Assembly (NCBI RefSeq): GCF_022538115.1
Contig: NZ_JAKZAL010000002.1
Span: 410,683 to 474,682 of the forward strand
Source: Cognataquiflexum rubidum
GTDB lineage: Bacteria; Bacteroidota; Bacteroidia; Cytophagales; Cyclobacteriaceae
DNA: 64,000 nt
Direction: 5' to 3'
Shown here in pieces: positions 36,177 through 46,096 of this stretch (positions within the stretch are counted from its first letter, which is position 1; every line of letters begins with the position of its first letter). Both the position numbers and the translations under genes were made by a program. The notes below the pieces were generated by a model. It did no database searches, had not been told where the DNA came from, and was given only the letters and a program-made list of their open reading frames with translations.

Positions 36177-39100
36177 TTGCTTTTGCTGGTTGGTCTTTTC
36201 TTTTTTATCAGAAGTCCTTGGGGTCAAAACATCATCATTCAAAAGGCGACTTCCTTTGTTTCCAAAAAAACGGGAACGCCCGTCAGTATTGAAAAACTCT
36301 TTATCACTTTTGGAGGCAATATTTTTTTGAATGGGCTGTATCTGGAAGATTTAGAAGGCGACACTTTGGTTTATTCCCAAAACCTGGAGACAGGTGTTGC
36401 TATCATGCCCTTAATCAGAGATGGAGAAATTAAGGTTTCAAAAATTTGGTGGGATGGGTTGGTAGCGAATGTCACGCGGGATTCTTTGACAGAGAATTTC
36501 AATTTCAATTTTTTGATAGATGCTTTTGTTACTCCAGTAGATTCCACAGAGCTTGTAACACAGCCTGACAGCGTTGCCGCTTATCCAAACCTAACTTTTG
36601 GTTTGGTGGAATTGAAAAATTTCAGGCTGAAATATTATGATCCGATATTGGGGATAAACCTGCGTGCGGGATGGAAAGAGATCACCATTGATTCTGATAA
36701 ATTCGATCTGAACAAGATGGACTTTGGGATTCAAAATATCCTCATTGACAATGCTGACATCTTTTACCTTCAAACCCACTCTTTTCCTCCTTCCGAAGAT
36801 TTGGATACGCTTGCTACTTCCCCGTTGCCTTTACTGGCGTTGGACAAAGTAGTAATCCAAAACAGCAAAATTGAGTACACGTCCATTCCAGATGGCATTT
36901 CTACCAAAATGGATATCGGGGATTTTTTCCTTTCCCTCCCGGAAGCCAACTTAGAAGAAAACAAGATTTTGGTTAAATCCCTGTCCTTGTCGGATTCAAA
37001 AATCGACCTGAGGTTAAGCCCTACAAGCAATTCTCCAAGTGTACCGGTCAGCCAAGAACAGGTACCTTTTTCTTGGCCGGAGTGGTGGGTAGAGGTAGGT
37101 TCTATCAAGCTTGAAAACAATGAAGTCGCATATTTTGCAGGGGAATCAAATGTCAGACAGGGGATTTTCAATTCTGATGCCATCATGCTGTCCGGACTCA
37201 ATTTTGAAACCCACAGTATCTTTTTAAAAGACCAACAGGCGCAAGCTGTCATTGACTTACTGTCGTTCAAAGAAAGCAGTGGGTTGGCTATTGAAAGGCT
37301 TCAAGGTAAACTGGAAGTTGATGATACAAAGATAAGAATCGGGAATTTCGATGCCAAAACAGCTAAATCTTCCCTTAGAGGAGATTTTTTGGTTTTATAC
37401 CAAAGCCTAGATGCTTTTATCAATAAACCCGAAAACTCCGGTTTTGAGATCCGCTTGCAGCAATTGGAAACTGATGCATCAGAGGCCCTTTACTTTGTGC
37501 CGGAATTGGCAAGTGACATTTATTTCAAGGAATTGAGGAAAAATGGGATCAGGGCCTCGGGCAATGTTTCCGGCACAATGACCAACCTGAAAATCCCGAG
37601 TTTTGACCTTGCATATGGTCGAAATACCAGCATGAGAATCAGGTCTGCACAGATCCGGAATGCCACCGATTTGGATAGGCTCAATGTCGATATTCCTGAA
37701 ATGGTATTTAAGACCAAAGGGAACGTCCTCGAACCATTTTTTGATTCGGAATCTTACTCGCTGCCTGAAGATATTCAATTGACGGCGATGGCGGATGGAA
37801 GCTTGGCAGACTTTATGACTGATTTGCTACTCGAAACAAGCGATGGAACTGTAGCCTTAAATGGGACGATCTTAGAACAAGGCCGGTATTTTGTAAAATC
37901 GAATCTGGAGATTGTGGAGTTAGATCTTGGAAAAATACTTGAATTGCCGGATCTGAAGCCTATCAGCATGGTGTCAAGCCTTGATGGCCAAGGAACAGGA
38001 TTGTATGACATAGAAGGCCTCATGAAAGTCGATTTTAGCCAATTGGCTTGGGCAGATCTCGACCTGTCTGAAATTGAGCTGGCGCTTTCCGCAAAGGACA
38101 CAGTCGCCACCTTGCAAATGGCTTATGCCAGAGAATACATCGATTTCACTTTGAATTCCACTCTTAAAATTGACACAGTCAACCCTGAGGTAAATTTCCT
38201 GATGGATGTCAAAAAACTTAATACCAAAACGGTCGGAATAACGAGACAGGATATCAATACCAAATTCCAAATTTCAGGTAACGTGTCTGGAAATCCGGCG
38301 GGATTTTTGGCGGATATAGAGCTTTCTGACGGGACTTTCCACTTAGAAGACAGGGATTTCCCGATGGGTGACATCATAATGGAAGCCACGCTTTTAGATA
38401 CCTTATCAGATATAAAGGTCCAATCTGATTTTCTAGATGGATTTTTTACTGTAAATGGTTCATTGCCAAATCTTGCTTTGGCCATGGAAGATTATTTCAA
38501 TCAGGTCATAGTGGGCAGTTCAGATTCACTTTTTGTAGGAGATATCGTAGCTGAGTCATCTTTCAATTTCCATCCGACGCCATTTATTGACCAGCTTTTA
38601 TTGGCTGACATAGATGAAATGGACACGCTTTTGTTTGAGTTTGGGTTCAATTCCTCTGTTCAAAATCTCCATACCAGGATCCGGATGCCCCATTTGCTTT
38701 ACTTAAATGCCACCTTGGACACCTTCAGCCTTGACCTAAACGGGGACGCAAACTCACTCAATTTTGATTTGGGATTCAATAGTCTTTTATACTCTCCCCT
38801 TAATATTGGAAAAACAAAAGTGCATGCTGACTTCAAAGACCAAGTAGTCAATTTTTTATTTAATTCCGAATATGAAGAGGAGACGGTCATCAACCTTGCA
38901 TCGCAGGTTACCAATCGGGGGGATTCGATTCAAGTGCGGTTTTTGACGGAAGACCTAATCTTCGACAAAGAAAAATGGGATATCCCTGAGGACAATTTGG
39001 TGACTTATTCTCCTAAATCATTACAGTTTCAAAATTTCGTATTTTCCAACGGTGACCAATCTTTGGGCTTGAAAAATGAGCTTATTGAAGAAGACGAAGA

Positions 39101-41156
39101 GCATCTCGGCATCGAATTCAAAAACTTTACGCTACACTCCATCCTTGGTTTTCTAAATCCGGAAAATCCCCTTGCTGAAGGAATTGTCAATGGAAACCTT
39201 ATAGCGGTTAATCCCTTTGATGCCATAGGTTTTTTGGCTGATCTGTCTGTGAGGGATTTTGAGTTGGTTGACATTCCTCTCGGAAGGTTGGATTTAAAAG
39301 CTACAGCTTTAAGCATCAAGGAATATGATTTTAACCTGGCTTTGAAAGAAGGCGAAGTGGACCTTGATGTTTTTGGGACCATATTGGCAGATTCAGCACA
39401 GACAGACTTGGACCTCAAAGTGGATCTCAATGCCTTGCAAATGTCAATTTTGGAAATTGTCTCAGACAGCGCCCTGACCCAGCCCAAAGGATATATCACA
39501 GGAGAATTTAAAGTCACGGGGGCTGCACAGGAGCCTGTTTATAAAGGAAAAGTTGGCTTTAAAGAAGCAGGATTTTTGGTAAGTCAGCTGAATACAAGTT
39601 TTACTTTTCCTAATGAATTGATTGAATTGGACAACAGTGGGGTTTATTTCAAAAATTTTACAATCAAAGATGCATTGGGAGATGATTTTGTCATCAATGG
39701 GAAAGTCCTCACTGAGGATCTTACAGATGTCGGTTTTGACCTTAAGCTTCAGACCAAAGGTTTTCAGGTAATGAATTCTACAAGGGCAGATAGTGACCTT
39801 TTCTTTGGCAAAGCATCAGTAGACCTTGATTTGCAAATAGGAGGAAAGCTTTCTCTGCCTGTGGTGAATATGCAGCTCAAAGTCAATGAAGGGACCGAAG
39901 TAAGTTTTATCGTACCGGAAGACCGCATAGACCTCGTCGAGCGGACCGGAGTTGTGATTTTTGTTAACCATCAGGATCCCTACGATATTATTTATAGGAG
40001 GGAAGGGGAATCCTTGACACCGGGAATCAAAGGCTATGATGTGAGAGCAAATCTGAAGATAGACCCAAAGACGATTTTCAACCTGATAGTAGATGAAAGG
40101 ACCAATGACAACCTGAGAATCCAAGGTGAGGCTGACCTCAATATGCTGATGAATCCAAATGGGGACATATCCCTTTCGGGAAGGTATGAGGTGAATAACG
40201 GACATTATGAAATGAACCTGTTTAACTTGGTCAACAGGAGATTTGAACTTGCCCCAGGCAGTACAGTGATTTGGAAAGGAGATCCAATGGATGCAACGCT
40301 GGACCTCACCGCCATATATAATATCAGAACTTCGGCAGCAGAATTAATGCAGGCACAGCTCAGTGGTACGGACAAAAGCACTGCAAGCCAATTCAGGCAG
40401 GTTCTTCCTTTTATGGTTTATTTGAACATTGACGGGGAATTACTGAAACCGGAAATTTCTTTTGAGCTAGACCTTGCCGAACAGGAAAGGGGAGCCTTTG
40501 GAGGAAGTGTGTATGGCATGATTCAGCAGATCAATGAACAGGAGGATGAATTGACCAAACAGGTTTTCTCCTTGTTGGTTCTCAATCAGTTTTTCCCGGT
40601 CGTTGGCAATGACGGTTCTGCCGGGGGTTCTGTCAACCTTGCAAGGTCCTCAGTCAGCCAGGTTCTTTCGAGTCAGCTCAATGCGCTCTCCGGAAAGCTG
40701 TTTGGTGATACTGGATTTTCTTTGGATTTTGACCTGGATTCCTACACGGATTTCCAGACGGGGGCAGCTCAAGACAGGACACAGCTCAATGTCGCCGCCA
40801 AACAATCCCTGATGGATGACCGATTGGTAATCTCTGTCGGTGGTCAGGTGGATGTAGAAGGAGGAAATCAGGAAGTAAATCAGGGTGATGCGCTTTTTGG
40901 TGATGTGAGTGTGGAATACCTGCTCGATCAGAGAGGACAGTGGAGGGCAAAAGCATACCGTAAAAACCAGTTTGAATCCGTCATAGACGGTCAATTGATA
41001 ATAACTGGAATATCTTTTATTTTCAATAAGGAATTCAATGCTTTCAAAGAGCTTTGGAGAAAAAGTGCTGAGGAAGCTGTAAAAAAAGAGGAGAATAATG
41101 AGGTGGAGGAAACCGAAGGAACGATGGTAAGTGAAAAAAAGACCGGAAATGAGTAA
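36177..41156 (+). CDS. tamB: Translocation and assembly module protein TamB
   Basis: A 1659-residue TamB/AsmA-like protein that spans the periplasm as a long beta groove, helping lipid or outer-membrane protein transport. It has an N-terminal transmembrane anchor, a very long series of beta repeats, and the C-terminal DUF490 domain (about 1250-1640). The boundary given uses the first standard start, TTG 36177, but the frame stays open to a stop at 36093, and upstream codons read KKVVRIFLKTLGITLAVL, a proper lysine-rich anchor. The true start is more likely ATC 36120 or ATT 36099. It overlaps tamL by 8 bases. Confidence 0.9.
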   Translation: MLLLVGLFFFIRSPWGQNIIIQKATSFVSKKTGTPVSIEKLFITFGGNIFLNGLYLEDLEGDTLVYSQNLETGVAIMPLIRDGEIKVSKIWWDGLVANVTRDSLTENFNFNFLIDAFVTPVDSTELVTQPDSVAAYPNLTFGLVELKNFRLKYYDPILGINLRAGWKEITIDSDKFDLNKMDFGIQNILIDNADIFYLQTHSFPPSEDLDTLATSPLPLLALDKVVIQNSKIEYTSIPDGISTKMDIGDFFLSLPEANLEENKILVKSLSLSDSKIDLRLSPTSNSPSVPVSQEQVPFSWPEWWVEVGSIKLENNEVAYFAGESNVRQGIFNSDAIMLSGLNFETHSIFLKDQQAQAVIDLLSFKESSGLAIERLQGKLEVDDTKIRIGNFDAKTAKSSLRGDFLVLYQSLDAFINKPENSGFEIRLQQLETDASEALYFVPELASDIYFKELRKNGIRASGNVSGTMTNLKIPSFDLAYGRNTSMRIRSAQIRNATDLDRLNVDIPEMVFKTKGNVLEPFFDSESYSLPEDIQLTAMADGSLADFMTDLLLETSDGTVALNGTILEQGRYFVKSNLEIVELDLGKILELPDLKPISMVSSLDGQGTGLYDIEGLMKVDFSQLAWADLDLSEIELALSAKDTVATLQMAYAREYIDFTLNSTLKIDTVNPEVNFLMDVKKLNTKTVGITRQDINTKFQISGNVSGNPAGFLADIELSDGTFHLEDRDFPMGDIIMEATLLDTLSDIKVQSDFLDGFFTVNGSLPNLALAMEDYFNQVIVGSSDSLFVGDIVAESSFNFHPTPFIDQLLLADIDEMDTLLFEFGFNSSVQNLHTRIRMPHLLYLNATLDTFSLDLNGDANSLNFDLGFNSLLYSPLNIGKTKVHADFKDQVVNFLFNSEYEEETVINLASQVTNRGDSIQVRFLTEDLIFDKEKWDIPEDNLVTYSPKSLQFQNFVFSNGDQSLGLKNELIEEDEEHLGIEFKNFTLHSILGFLNPENPLAEGIVNGNLIAVNPFDAIGFLADLSVRDFELVDIPLGRLDLKATALSIKEYDFNLALKEGEVDLDVFGTILADSAQTDLDLKVDLNALQMSILEIVSDSALTQPKGYITGEFKVTGAAQEPVYKGKVGFKEAGFLVSQLNTSFTFPNELIELDNSGVYFKNFTIKDALGDDFVINGKVLTEDLTDVGFDLKLQTKGFQVMNSTRADSDLFFGKASVDLDLQIGGKLSLPVVNMQLKVNEGTEVSFIVPEDRIDLVERTGVVIFVNHQDPYDIIYRREGESLTPGIKGYDVRANLKIDPKTIFNLIVDERTNDNLRIQGEADLNMLMNPNGDISLSGRYEVNNGHYEMNLFNLVNRRFELAPGSTVIWKGDPMDATLDLTAIYNIRTSAAELMQAQLSGTDKSTASQFRQVLPFMVYLNIDGELLKPEISFELDLAEQERGAFGGSVYGMIQQINEQEDELTKQVFSLLVLNQFFPVVGNDGSAGGSVNLARSSVSQVLSSQLNALSGKLFGDTGFSLDFDLDSYTDFQTGAAQDRTQLNVAAKQSLMDDRLVISVGGQVDVEGGNQEVNQGDALFGDVSVEYLLDQRGQWRAKAYRKNQFESVIDGQLIITGISFIFNKEFNAFKELWRKSAEEAVKKEENNEVEETEGTMVSEKKTGNE

Positions 41157-43443
41157 GCGACTGGGATACATATTGATATTTTTTCTCCTCTTGAATTTTT
41201 CATGTGGGGTCAAAAAATTTATTCCTGAAGGTCAGTCCCTTTACACCGGGCATGAATTGATATTAGATGCACCACTTACCAAATCTGAGCGGTCATTACT
41301 CCAAACTGACCTCAACAGTCTTATCAAACCTGATCCAAATGGCAAAATATTGGGAGTAAGGTTTGGTCTTTGGGCTCATTACAAAAGCAACAAAGAGAAA
41401 CCAGGATTCATAAACAGGTTTTTGGGCAAAAGATTTGGAGAAAAACCTGTTTACCTCAGTGATGTTCAGCCTGAGCGGACCACCAATATCCTGTTCAACC
41501 GGCTAGAAAATAAGGGGTACTTTTATGGAAAGGAAAAATATGAAATCATCGAGAAAGGAAAATTTGCAAGGATTGAATACACCATGGAATTTGGGGAGCC
41601 TTATCGACTTGAGACCTATCAGTTGCTTGGCGATTCATTGGAAGTCATCCAAGAGATCAAAAACAGCCTAGACCAGACTGAGTTAGTCAGGGGTAGCAAG
41701 CTTGACTTGGATGCTATGAAAAAGGAAAGGGAAAGGGTTGATCTGGACCTTAAGTCAAAAGGTTATTACAATTTCAATGCAGATTTGTTGGTTTTCGAAG
41801 CCGATACCAATCAATATGAGGACAGGAGATTTGACCTTTATTTGAGACTCAAAACAAATACACCTGTTAAATCCAAATACCCTTATACCATTCAGGACAT
41901 CAAGGTGTTTCCAAATTATGCCCTTAATGAAGATGGAGCTGATGAGGATACGGTCACCATCAACGGGATAGACATCATTCAGGCAGGTGAGGTATTCAAA
42001 CCCCATTTATTGGAAAATTACGTGCTGTTTAGGGAAGGGGCTAAATTCGACCCGCAAATTTCGAGGCAAACTTCAAACAGGCTTTCTTCAATAGGTAATT
42101 TTAGGTTTGTCAACATTTCTTTTGAAGAAACAGATAGCGTTAGAAATGAAGACGGCACCTATCCGCTCAATGCCCGGATTCTGTTGTCACCGCTCAATAA
42201 AAGGGCGGTTCGGGCAGAAATCCAGGGTGTCACCAAGTCCAACAGTTTTGTGGGCCCCGCATTGATCCTTACTTACCAAAACAGGAATATTTTCCACGGT
42301 GGAGAGACATTCAATCTGACCGCAAAGTTTGGATATGAAGTTCAGTTACAATCAGGGGATCGGCAGGCACAGCAATCTATTGAAATGGGATTACAAGGAT
42401 CTTTGGTTTTTCCGAGGGTACTATTCCCTGTCCCAGTGATGAACCGTTTCAAATTGGCCATCCCAAAAACCAGAATTACGGCAGGTGTGGAATATCAAAA
42501 CAGAACTGATTTATACCTTATTAATTCTTATAATGCCGCCTTTGGTTATTTTTGGAACATCAACAAATACGTATACCACGAATTCAATCCTCTCAGCGTG
42601 AGTATTGTCAACCTTGTCAGTACAACACCGGAATTCGATGAGATATTGGACTCCAACCCTTTTCTGAGGAGAAGTTTTGAGCAGCAGTTTATCATGGGGA
42701 TGAATTACACTTTCAATTATAACCAGCTCGTAGATGCTGATAGGAAGAATGCCATTTTCTTTTCCACGACCATTGACCTTGCAGGTAATTTTTTGAAAGG
42801 GATCAACACCTTATTTGATACAGAAAATCCCGGTTTTGCCTTTGGATTGGAATATGCCCAATACATCAAAAATGACATGGATCTGAGGTTTTACCACAAA
42901 TTCACCAAAGAAACCATGCTTGTCACCAGGCTTTATGGCGGTGTGGGTGTTCCTCTGGGCAATTCGGTTTCACTGCCTTTCGTAAAACAATTTTTCGCAG
43001 GAGGTCCAAGGAGTGTAAGGGCATTTAGAATCAGGTCCTTAGGTCCCGGTACATTTTTTCCTGAAGGAGGAAGTACAAGTGGATTTTTTGACCAGGCAGG
43101 TGATATCAGGTTGGAGGGAAATGTGGAAATGAGATTTCCCTTTAACAAATACCTGAAAGGAGCATTTTTTGTGGATGCAGGTAACGTCTGGTTGTTTAAT
43201 GAAAACGATGCACTCAAGGGAGGTAATTTTACCAATGATTGGGCCAAAGAACTTGGTGTGGGTGCAGGACTCGGTCTGAGGGTTGACATCAGCCTTTTTG
43301 TGTTGCGTTTTGACTTGGCTTTTCCTGTCCGCAAACCTTGGCTTCCTGAAGATGACAGATGGCTGGATACTTTTTACGTTTTTGATCCGGCTTGGAGAAG
43401 AGAAAATATGGTAATCAATTTTGCGATCGGGTATCCGTTCTAA
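41149..43443 (+). CDS. tamL: TamA-like outer-membrane lipoprotein of the BamA/Omp85 family (TamL type)
   Basis: A 764-residue Omp85 protein: lipoprotein signal ending in LNFSC (Cys19), POTRA-like domains (about 25-360), then a 16-strand barrel (about 380-764). The barrel contains GGPRSVRAFRIRSLGPGTF, the loop-6 signature with its conserved Arg, and the last strand ends MVINFAIGYPF. The lipid anchor distinguishes it from proteobacterial TamA and matches the TamL proteins of Bacteroidota. ATG 41149 is preferred to GTG 41131, as it gives a standard signal. It partners the TamB encoded just upstream. Confidence 0.88.
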   Translation: MSKRLGYILIFFLLLNFSCGVKKFIPEGQSLYTGHELILDAPLTKSERSLLQTDLNSLIKPDPNGKILGVRFGLWAHYKSNKEKPGFINRFLGKRFGEKPVYLSDVQPERTTNILFNRLENKGYFYGKEKYEIIEKGKFARIEYTMEFGEPYRLETYQLLGDSLEVIQEIKNSLDQTELVRGSKLDLDAMKKERERVDLDLKSKGYYNFNADLLVFEADTNQYEDRRFDLYLRLKTNTPVKSKYPYTIQDIKVFPNYALNEDGADEDTVTINGIDIIQAGEVFKPHLLENYVLFREGAKFDPQISRQTSNRLSSIGNFRFVNISFEETDSVRNEDGTYPLNARILLSPLNKRAVRAEIQGVTKSNSFVGPALILTYQNRNIFHGGETFNLTAKFGYEVQLQSGDRQAQQSIEMGLQGSLVFPRVLFPVPVMNRFKLAIPKTRITAGVEYQNRTDLYLINSYNAAFGYFWNINKYVYHEFNPLSVSIVNLVSTTPEFDEILDSNPFLRRSFEQQFIMGMNYTFNYNQLVDADRKNAIFFSTTIDLAGNFLKGINTLFDTENPGFAFGLEYAQYIKNDMDLRFYHKFTKETMLVTRLYGGVGVPLGNSVSLPFVKQFFAGGPRSVRAFRIRSLGPGTFFPEGGSTSGFFDQAGDIRLEGNVEMRFPFNKYLKGAFFVDAGNVWLFNENDALKGGNFTNDWAKELGVGAGLGLRVDISLFVLRFDLAFPVRKPWLPEDDRWLDTFYVFDPAWRRENMVINFAIGYPF

Positions 43444-43625
43444 TCAGGATAAACCGAAATACCATATCGGACGGCTATTCTTTTTCAAGGCTATTTCCGG
43501 AAGGCGGTAGGATATTAATTGATATTAGATATTTTTTGATATTCTGGACAAAGCAAACAAAATCAGTATTTTCATTATATGATTATCCGCTTATTTACCA
43601 ATAGCCAAATATCATTTTTCTCCAC

Positions 43626-43744
43626 CTCGGCAAGCTCGGTGAACGGATATCGTGAGACAAGAGGGGGCTATGAGAAATGCGGCAAAGCCGCATTTCTCAT
43701 AGCCCCCTTCAACATCAATAATCCCGGTGGTCGAGCCTGCCGAG
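43626..43744. repeat. REP/MITE-like element with nested inverted repeats
   Basis: Outer arms CTCGGCAAGCTCG (43626-43638) and its inverted copy (43732-43744, one mismatch) enclose a perfect 21-bp inverted repeat (43663-43683 with 43687-43707) around an AAA loop. The outer arms resemble short repeats I recall as common in Bacteroidota genomes. It lies between tamL and the convergent M28 gene and could also end both transcripts. Confidence 0.75.
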
Positions 43745-43988
43745 ACCATTCTGTAAGTAATTCTTATTCAAAGATTTTAAGGGTATTCAACCAACTATTA
43801 TTCAGTAATATGCCTCATTTCAAAAAAGACACTATTTGATATTTGGATTAGGTAGGCAAAGGCGATTCTTTACTGAGATACCATCATGGAAAAGTAGTAA
43901 CGATAATGCCAATTCTAAATCTCTATTTTCTTTATTCTTTCGAAAAGACAATTCACCCGAGGTAAACAAAAGGGTTGGTTCAAACACC

Positions 43989-44027
43989 AATATCCATCAA
44001 TATCCAATATCCATTAATATCCATTAC
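43989..44027 (+). repeat. AATATCCAT tandem repeat
   Basis: Four imperfect AATATCCA(T) units in 39 bases, with AATATCC in each, directly before the stop of the M28 peptidase. Confidence 0.6.
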
Positions 44028-44059
44028 CTTTCTAAAACATCATTTTTTAAGAAATATGA

Positions 44060-45409
44060 TTACCTCGTAATCGGCTGCGGGAATACAGCCATGCTTTCAT
44101 GTCCATCTTCACTGACTGATTGGACTGCAAAGAAAAAGTTGTCTTTGGAATAAGGTATGGTCAAGGTAGTGGCTTCTGTATAAAATTTCTTTTCCCAATT
44201 AGAAGAATCTGTTTCCCGCATCATGACATAGTATCCTTTCGCTTTTCCTTTGGCCGGGGCTTCCCACCTGAGGGTGGAGGTGTTGCTGAGTTTTCGGACA
44301 TCTATGCCGACGGTTTGTGGTTCTGAAGGAGCCGATGCCATGGAATATAAGGAAGCCAAATTGATGCCTGTCACTTTTCTCATGTATTCAAAATCAACGA
44401 ATTCAGGCAAATCTCCATATTGGATGCCGTTTTCTACCCTGACATTTTCATGTTGGTGGTAGTAATTTTCGTTCATTTCGCAAACCCTGATGGCTGTAAA
44501 TCCTTCCCTAGCAAAAGGTGTGTGGTCGCCGCCTCTGAGGAAACGGTCGTTTCTATAGACCAATTTCACTTCCAGCTGATCTACGTATCTTTCACCGACT
44601 TCCTTCATATAGCGTGCAAGCTGACGGGATTTGCTGTCATTTTCTCCGTTGGTGTATCTTCTGATAGCAGTCATCTGCTCTGTTTCGGCAGCAGGAACAC
44701 CCTCGGAAAAGATCCTGACACGGGTATTGTCATTGATATTGGTTTCAGAAGAATTGCTGTTGCCGATCATGTCGTTGTTGAGCATGGCGACGAGGTTCCA
44801 ATGTTCTTTTTTGGCTTTCTCTGCAAGGTATGCGGCACCTTTCAGGCCTTGTTCCTCACCTGATACTGCGACAAATATGATGGTTGAAGGAAAGGATTTT
44901 TGTGACATGATCCTTGCCAATTCGATGACTGCAGCTACCCCCGAACCGTCATCATTGGCTCCCGGTGCGTCAATATTTGTATTCATCACATCTAAAGCCC
45001 TGCTATCGACATGGGCGGAGATGATAAAGACCCTGTCATCATTGGGATCTGTACCTTTGAGCGTCGCCATGACATTGCCGGATTGGGTGTCTGTGGGGAT
45101 TCTTCTGCTGTCCGCAGGGATGGTATAGGTGTCGATGAAAGAAGTCAGCCTGCCACCGGAGGCCGCTTCAAAAGATTTAAAATGATTCAGGACATACTGT
45201 TGGGAAGCTGAGATTCCTTCCTTTGGATTGTTTGGACTTAAGGTATGACGGGTTCTGAATCCGGCAAGGTCCCTGACATATTTCTCCAGGTTGGTGGCCG
45301 AAATTTCCTTTACCATCTTTTCGATCTCAGCATTGCGGTGGATAATCTGAGTCTGCGCAAAAGCAAAATTGAAAGAGAAACAGGCAAGGAGGAGTAAAAT
45401 TTTTTTCAT
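44060..45409 (-). CDS. Secreted M28 family aminopeptidase with C-terminal beta domain
   Basis: A 449-residue exported zinc peptidase. A Sec signal ends at FAFAQ (about 19). Zinc ligands of the M28 site are visible in order: His in ISAHVDSR, bridging Asp in GANDDGSG, catalytic Glu in SGEEQG, Asp in NNDMIGN and His in the YYHQHEN segment. After about 355 there is a fibronectin-III-like domain (TSTLRWEAPAKGKAKGYYV). It likely trims peptides in the periplasm or medium. It is divergent from the DinB gene. Confidence 0.9.
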   Translation of the reverse strand: MKKILLLLACFSFNFAFAQTQIIHRNAEIEKMVKEISATNLEKYVRDLAGFRTRHTLSPNNPKEGISASQQYVLNHFKSFEAASGGRLTSFIDTYTIPADSRRIPTDTQSGNVMATLKGTDPNDDRVFIISAHVDSRALDVMNTNIDAPGANDDGSGVAAVIELARIMSQKSFPSTIIFVAVSGEEQGLKGAAYLAEKAKKEHWNLVAMLNNDMIGNSNSSETNINDNTRVRIFSEGVPAAETEQMTAIRRYTNGENDSKSRQLARYMKEVGERYVDQLEVKLVYRNDRFLRGGDHTPFAREGFTAIRVCEMNENYYHQHENVRVENGIQYGDLPEFVDFEYMRKVTGINLASLYSMASAPSEPQTVGIDVRKLSNTSTLRWEAPAKGKAKGYYVMMRETDSSNWEKKFYTEATTLTIPYSKDNFFFAVQSVSEDGHESMAVFPQPITR

Positions 45410-45477
45410 AATCGGAAATGCTCAAGGTGAATGGGCTAAATTTACCCGTAGAAATCTAAATTATAAACCAGAATTAC

Positions 45478-45996
45478 ATGAACGAAATATTAGTGCCCCA
45501 CGAAGGTGAATACGAATCCTATTACACCGGTTATGTCAATTGGGTCATAGGAAAGGATATTCCCTCCCTGCTTTTGGAACAAGTGGATGAGATCAGGAAA
45601 TTTTATGAGCAAATGGGAGAAGAGAAAAGCCTACTCGCCTATGAACCGGGAAAATGGACAGGCAAGGAAGTTTTGGGACATATCATCGATACCGATAGGA
45701 TCATGACATTTAGGGCTTTGTGCTTTGCACGGGGAGAAAAAGCCGCCCTTCCGGGATTTGATCAGGACCAATCTGTGGTAAATGCAGATTTTAACCATAT
45801 CCCGCTTTCAGCTTTATTGGAAGATTTTGAATTTTCCAGGAAGGCCTTGGTTTCGCTCGTAAAAAACTTACCGGAATCATCTTATACCAATATCGGAAAT
45901 GCCAATGGTTTCCGGGTTTCTGTCAGGGCACTGATCCATATCATTGCAGGACATGCGCAGCATCATATAAATGTATTGAAGCAGAAATACGTCTGA
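45478..45996 (+). CDS. DinB family protein
   Basis: A 172-residue four-helix-bundle protein of the DinB/YfiT type. Possible metal-binding histidines are in VLGHIIDTDRI (about 63) and the C-terminal HIIAGHAQHHINVL (about 154-167), giving the expected three-His pattern. Members are metal-dependent thiol transferases or hydrolases; the activity of this one is unknown. It stands 100 bases upstream of the DUF6909 gene on the same strand. Confidence 0.87.
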   Translation: MNEILVPHEGEYESYYTGYVNWVIGKDIPSLLLEQVDEIRKFYEQMGEEKSLLAYEPGKWTGKEVLGHIIDTDRIMTFRALCFARGEKAALPGFDQDQSVVNADFNHIPLSALLEDFEFSRKALVSLVKNLPESSYTNIGNANGFRVSVRALIHIIAGHAQHHINVLKQKYV

Positions 45997-46096
45997 TCTG
46001 GGACAGGGCAGGAAGGGTAATGAAAATTTAACCTGATCAATTGGGTAAAATTGATTAAGTTTGTCGAATTTATCCAATCAAAATATTTTAAAAATT

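Larger units (their letters stand above)
43444..44059. other. 616-base gap with REP-like and other repeats, no gene
   Basis: No credible gene. It holds the nested palindromic element at 43626-43744, a short GATATT-rich stretch near 43517-43550 and a tandem AATATCCAT array at 43989-44027. Small open frames over this region lack protein-like composition and cross the palindrome. Confidence 0.6.

Noticed and set aside
36086..36292. Open frame overlapping the tamB start in another frame
   Set aside because: The tamB frame in the same place encodes a proper charged anchor and continues for 1,600 codons; this one ends quickly with unusual composition.
43579..44153. Small plus-strand frames in the gap after tamL
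   Set aside because: They cross the perfect palindrome and AT-rich repeats and have no family resemblance.
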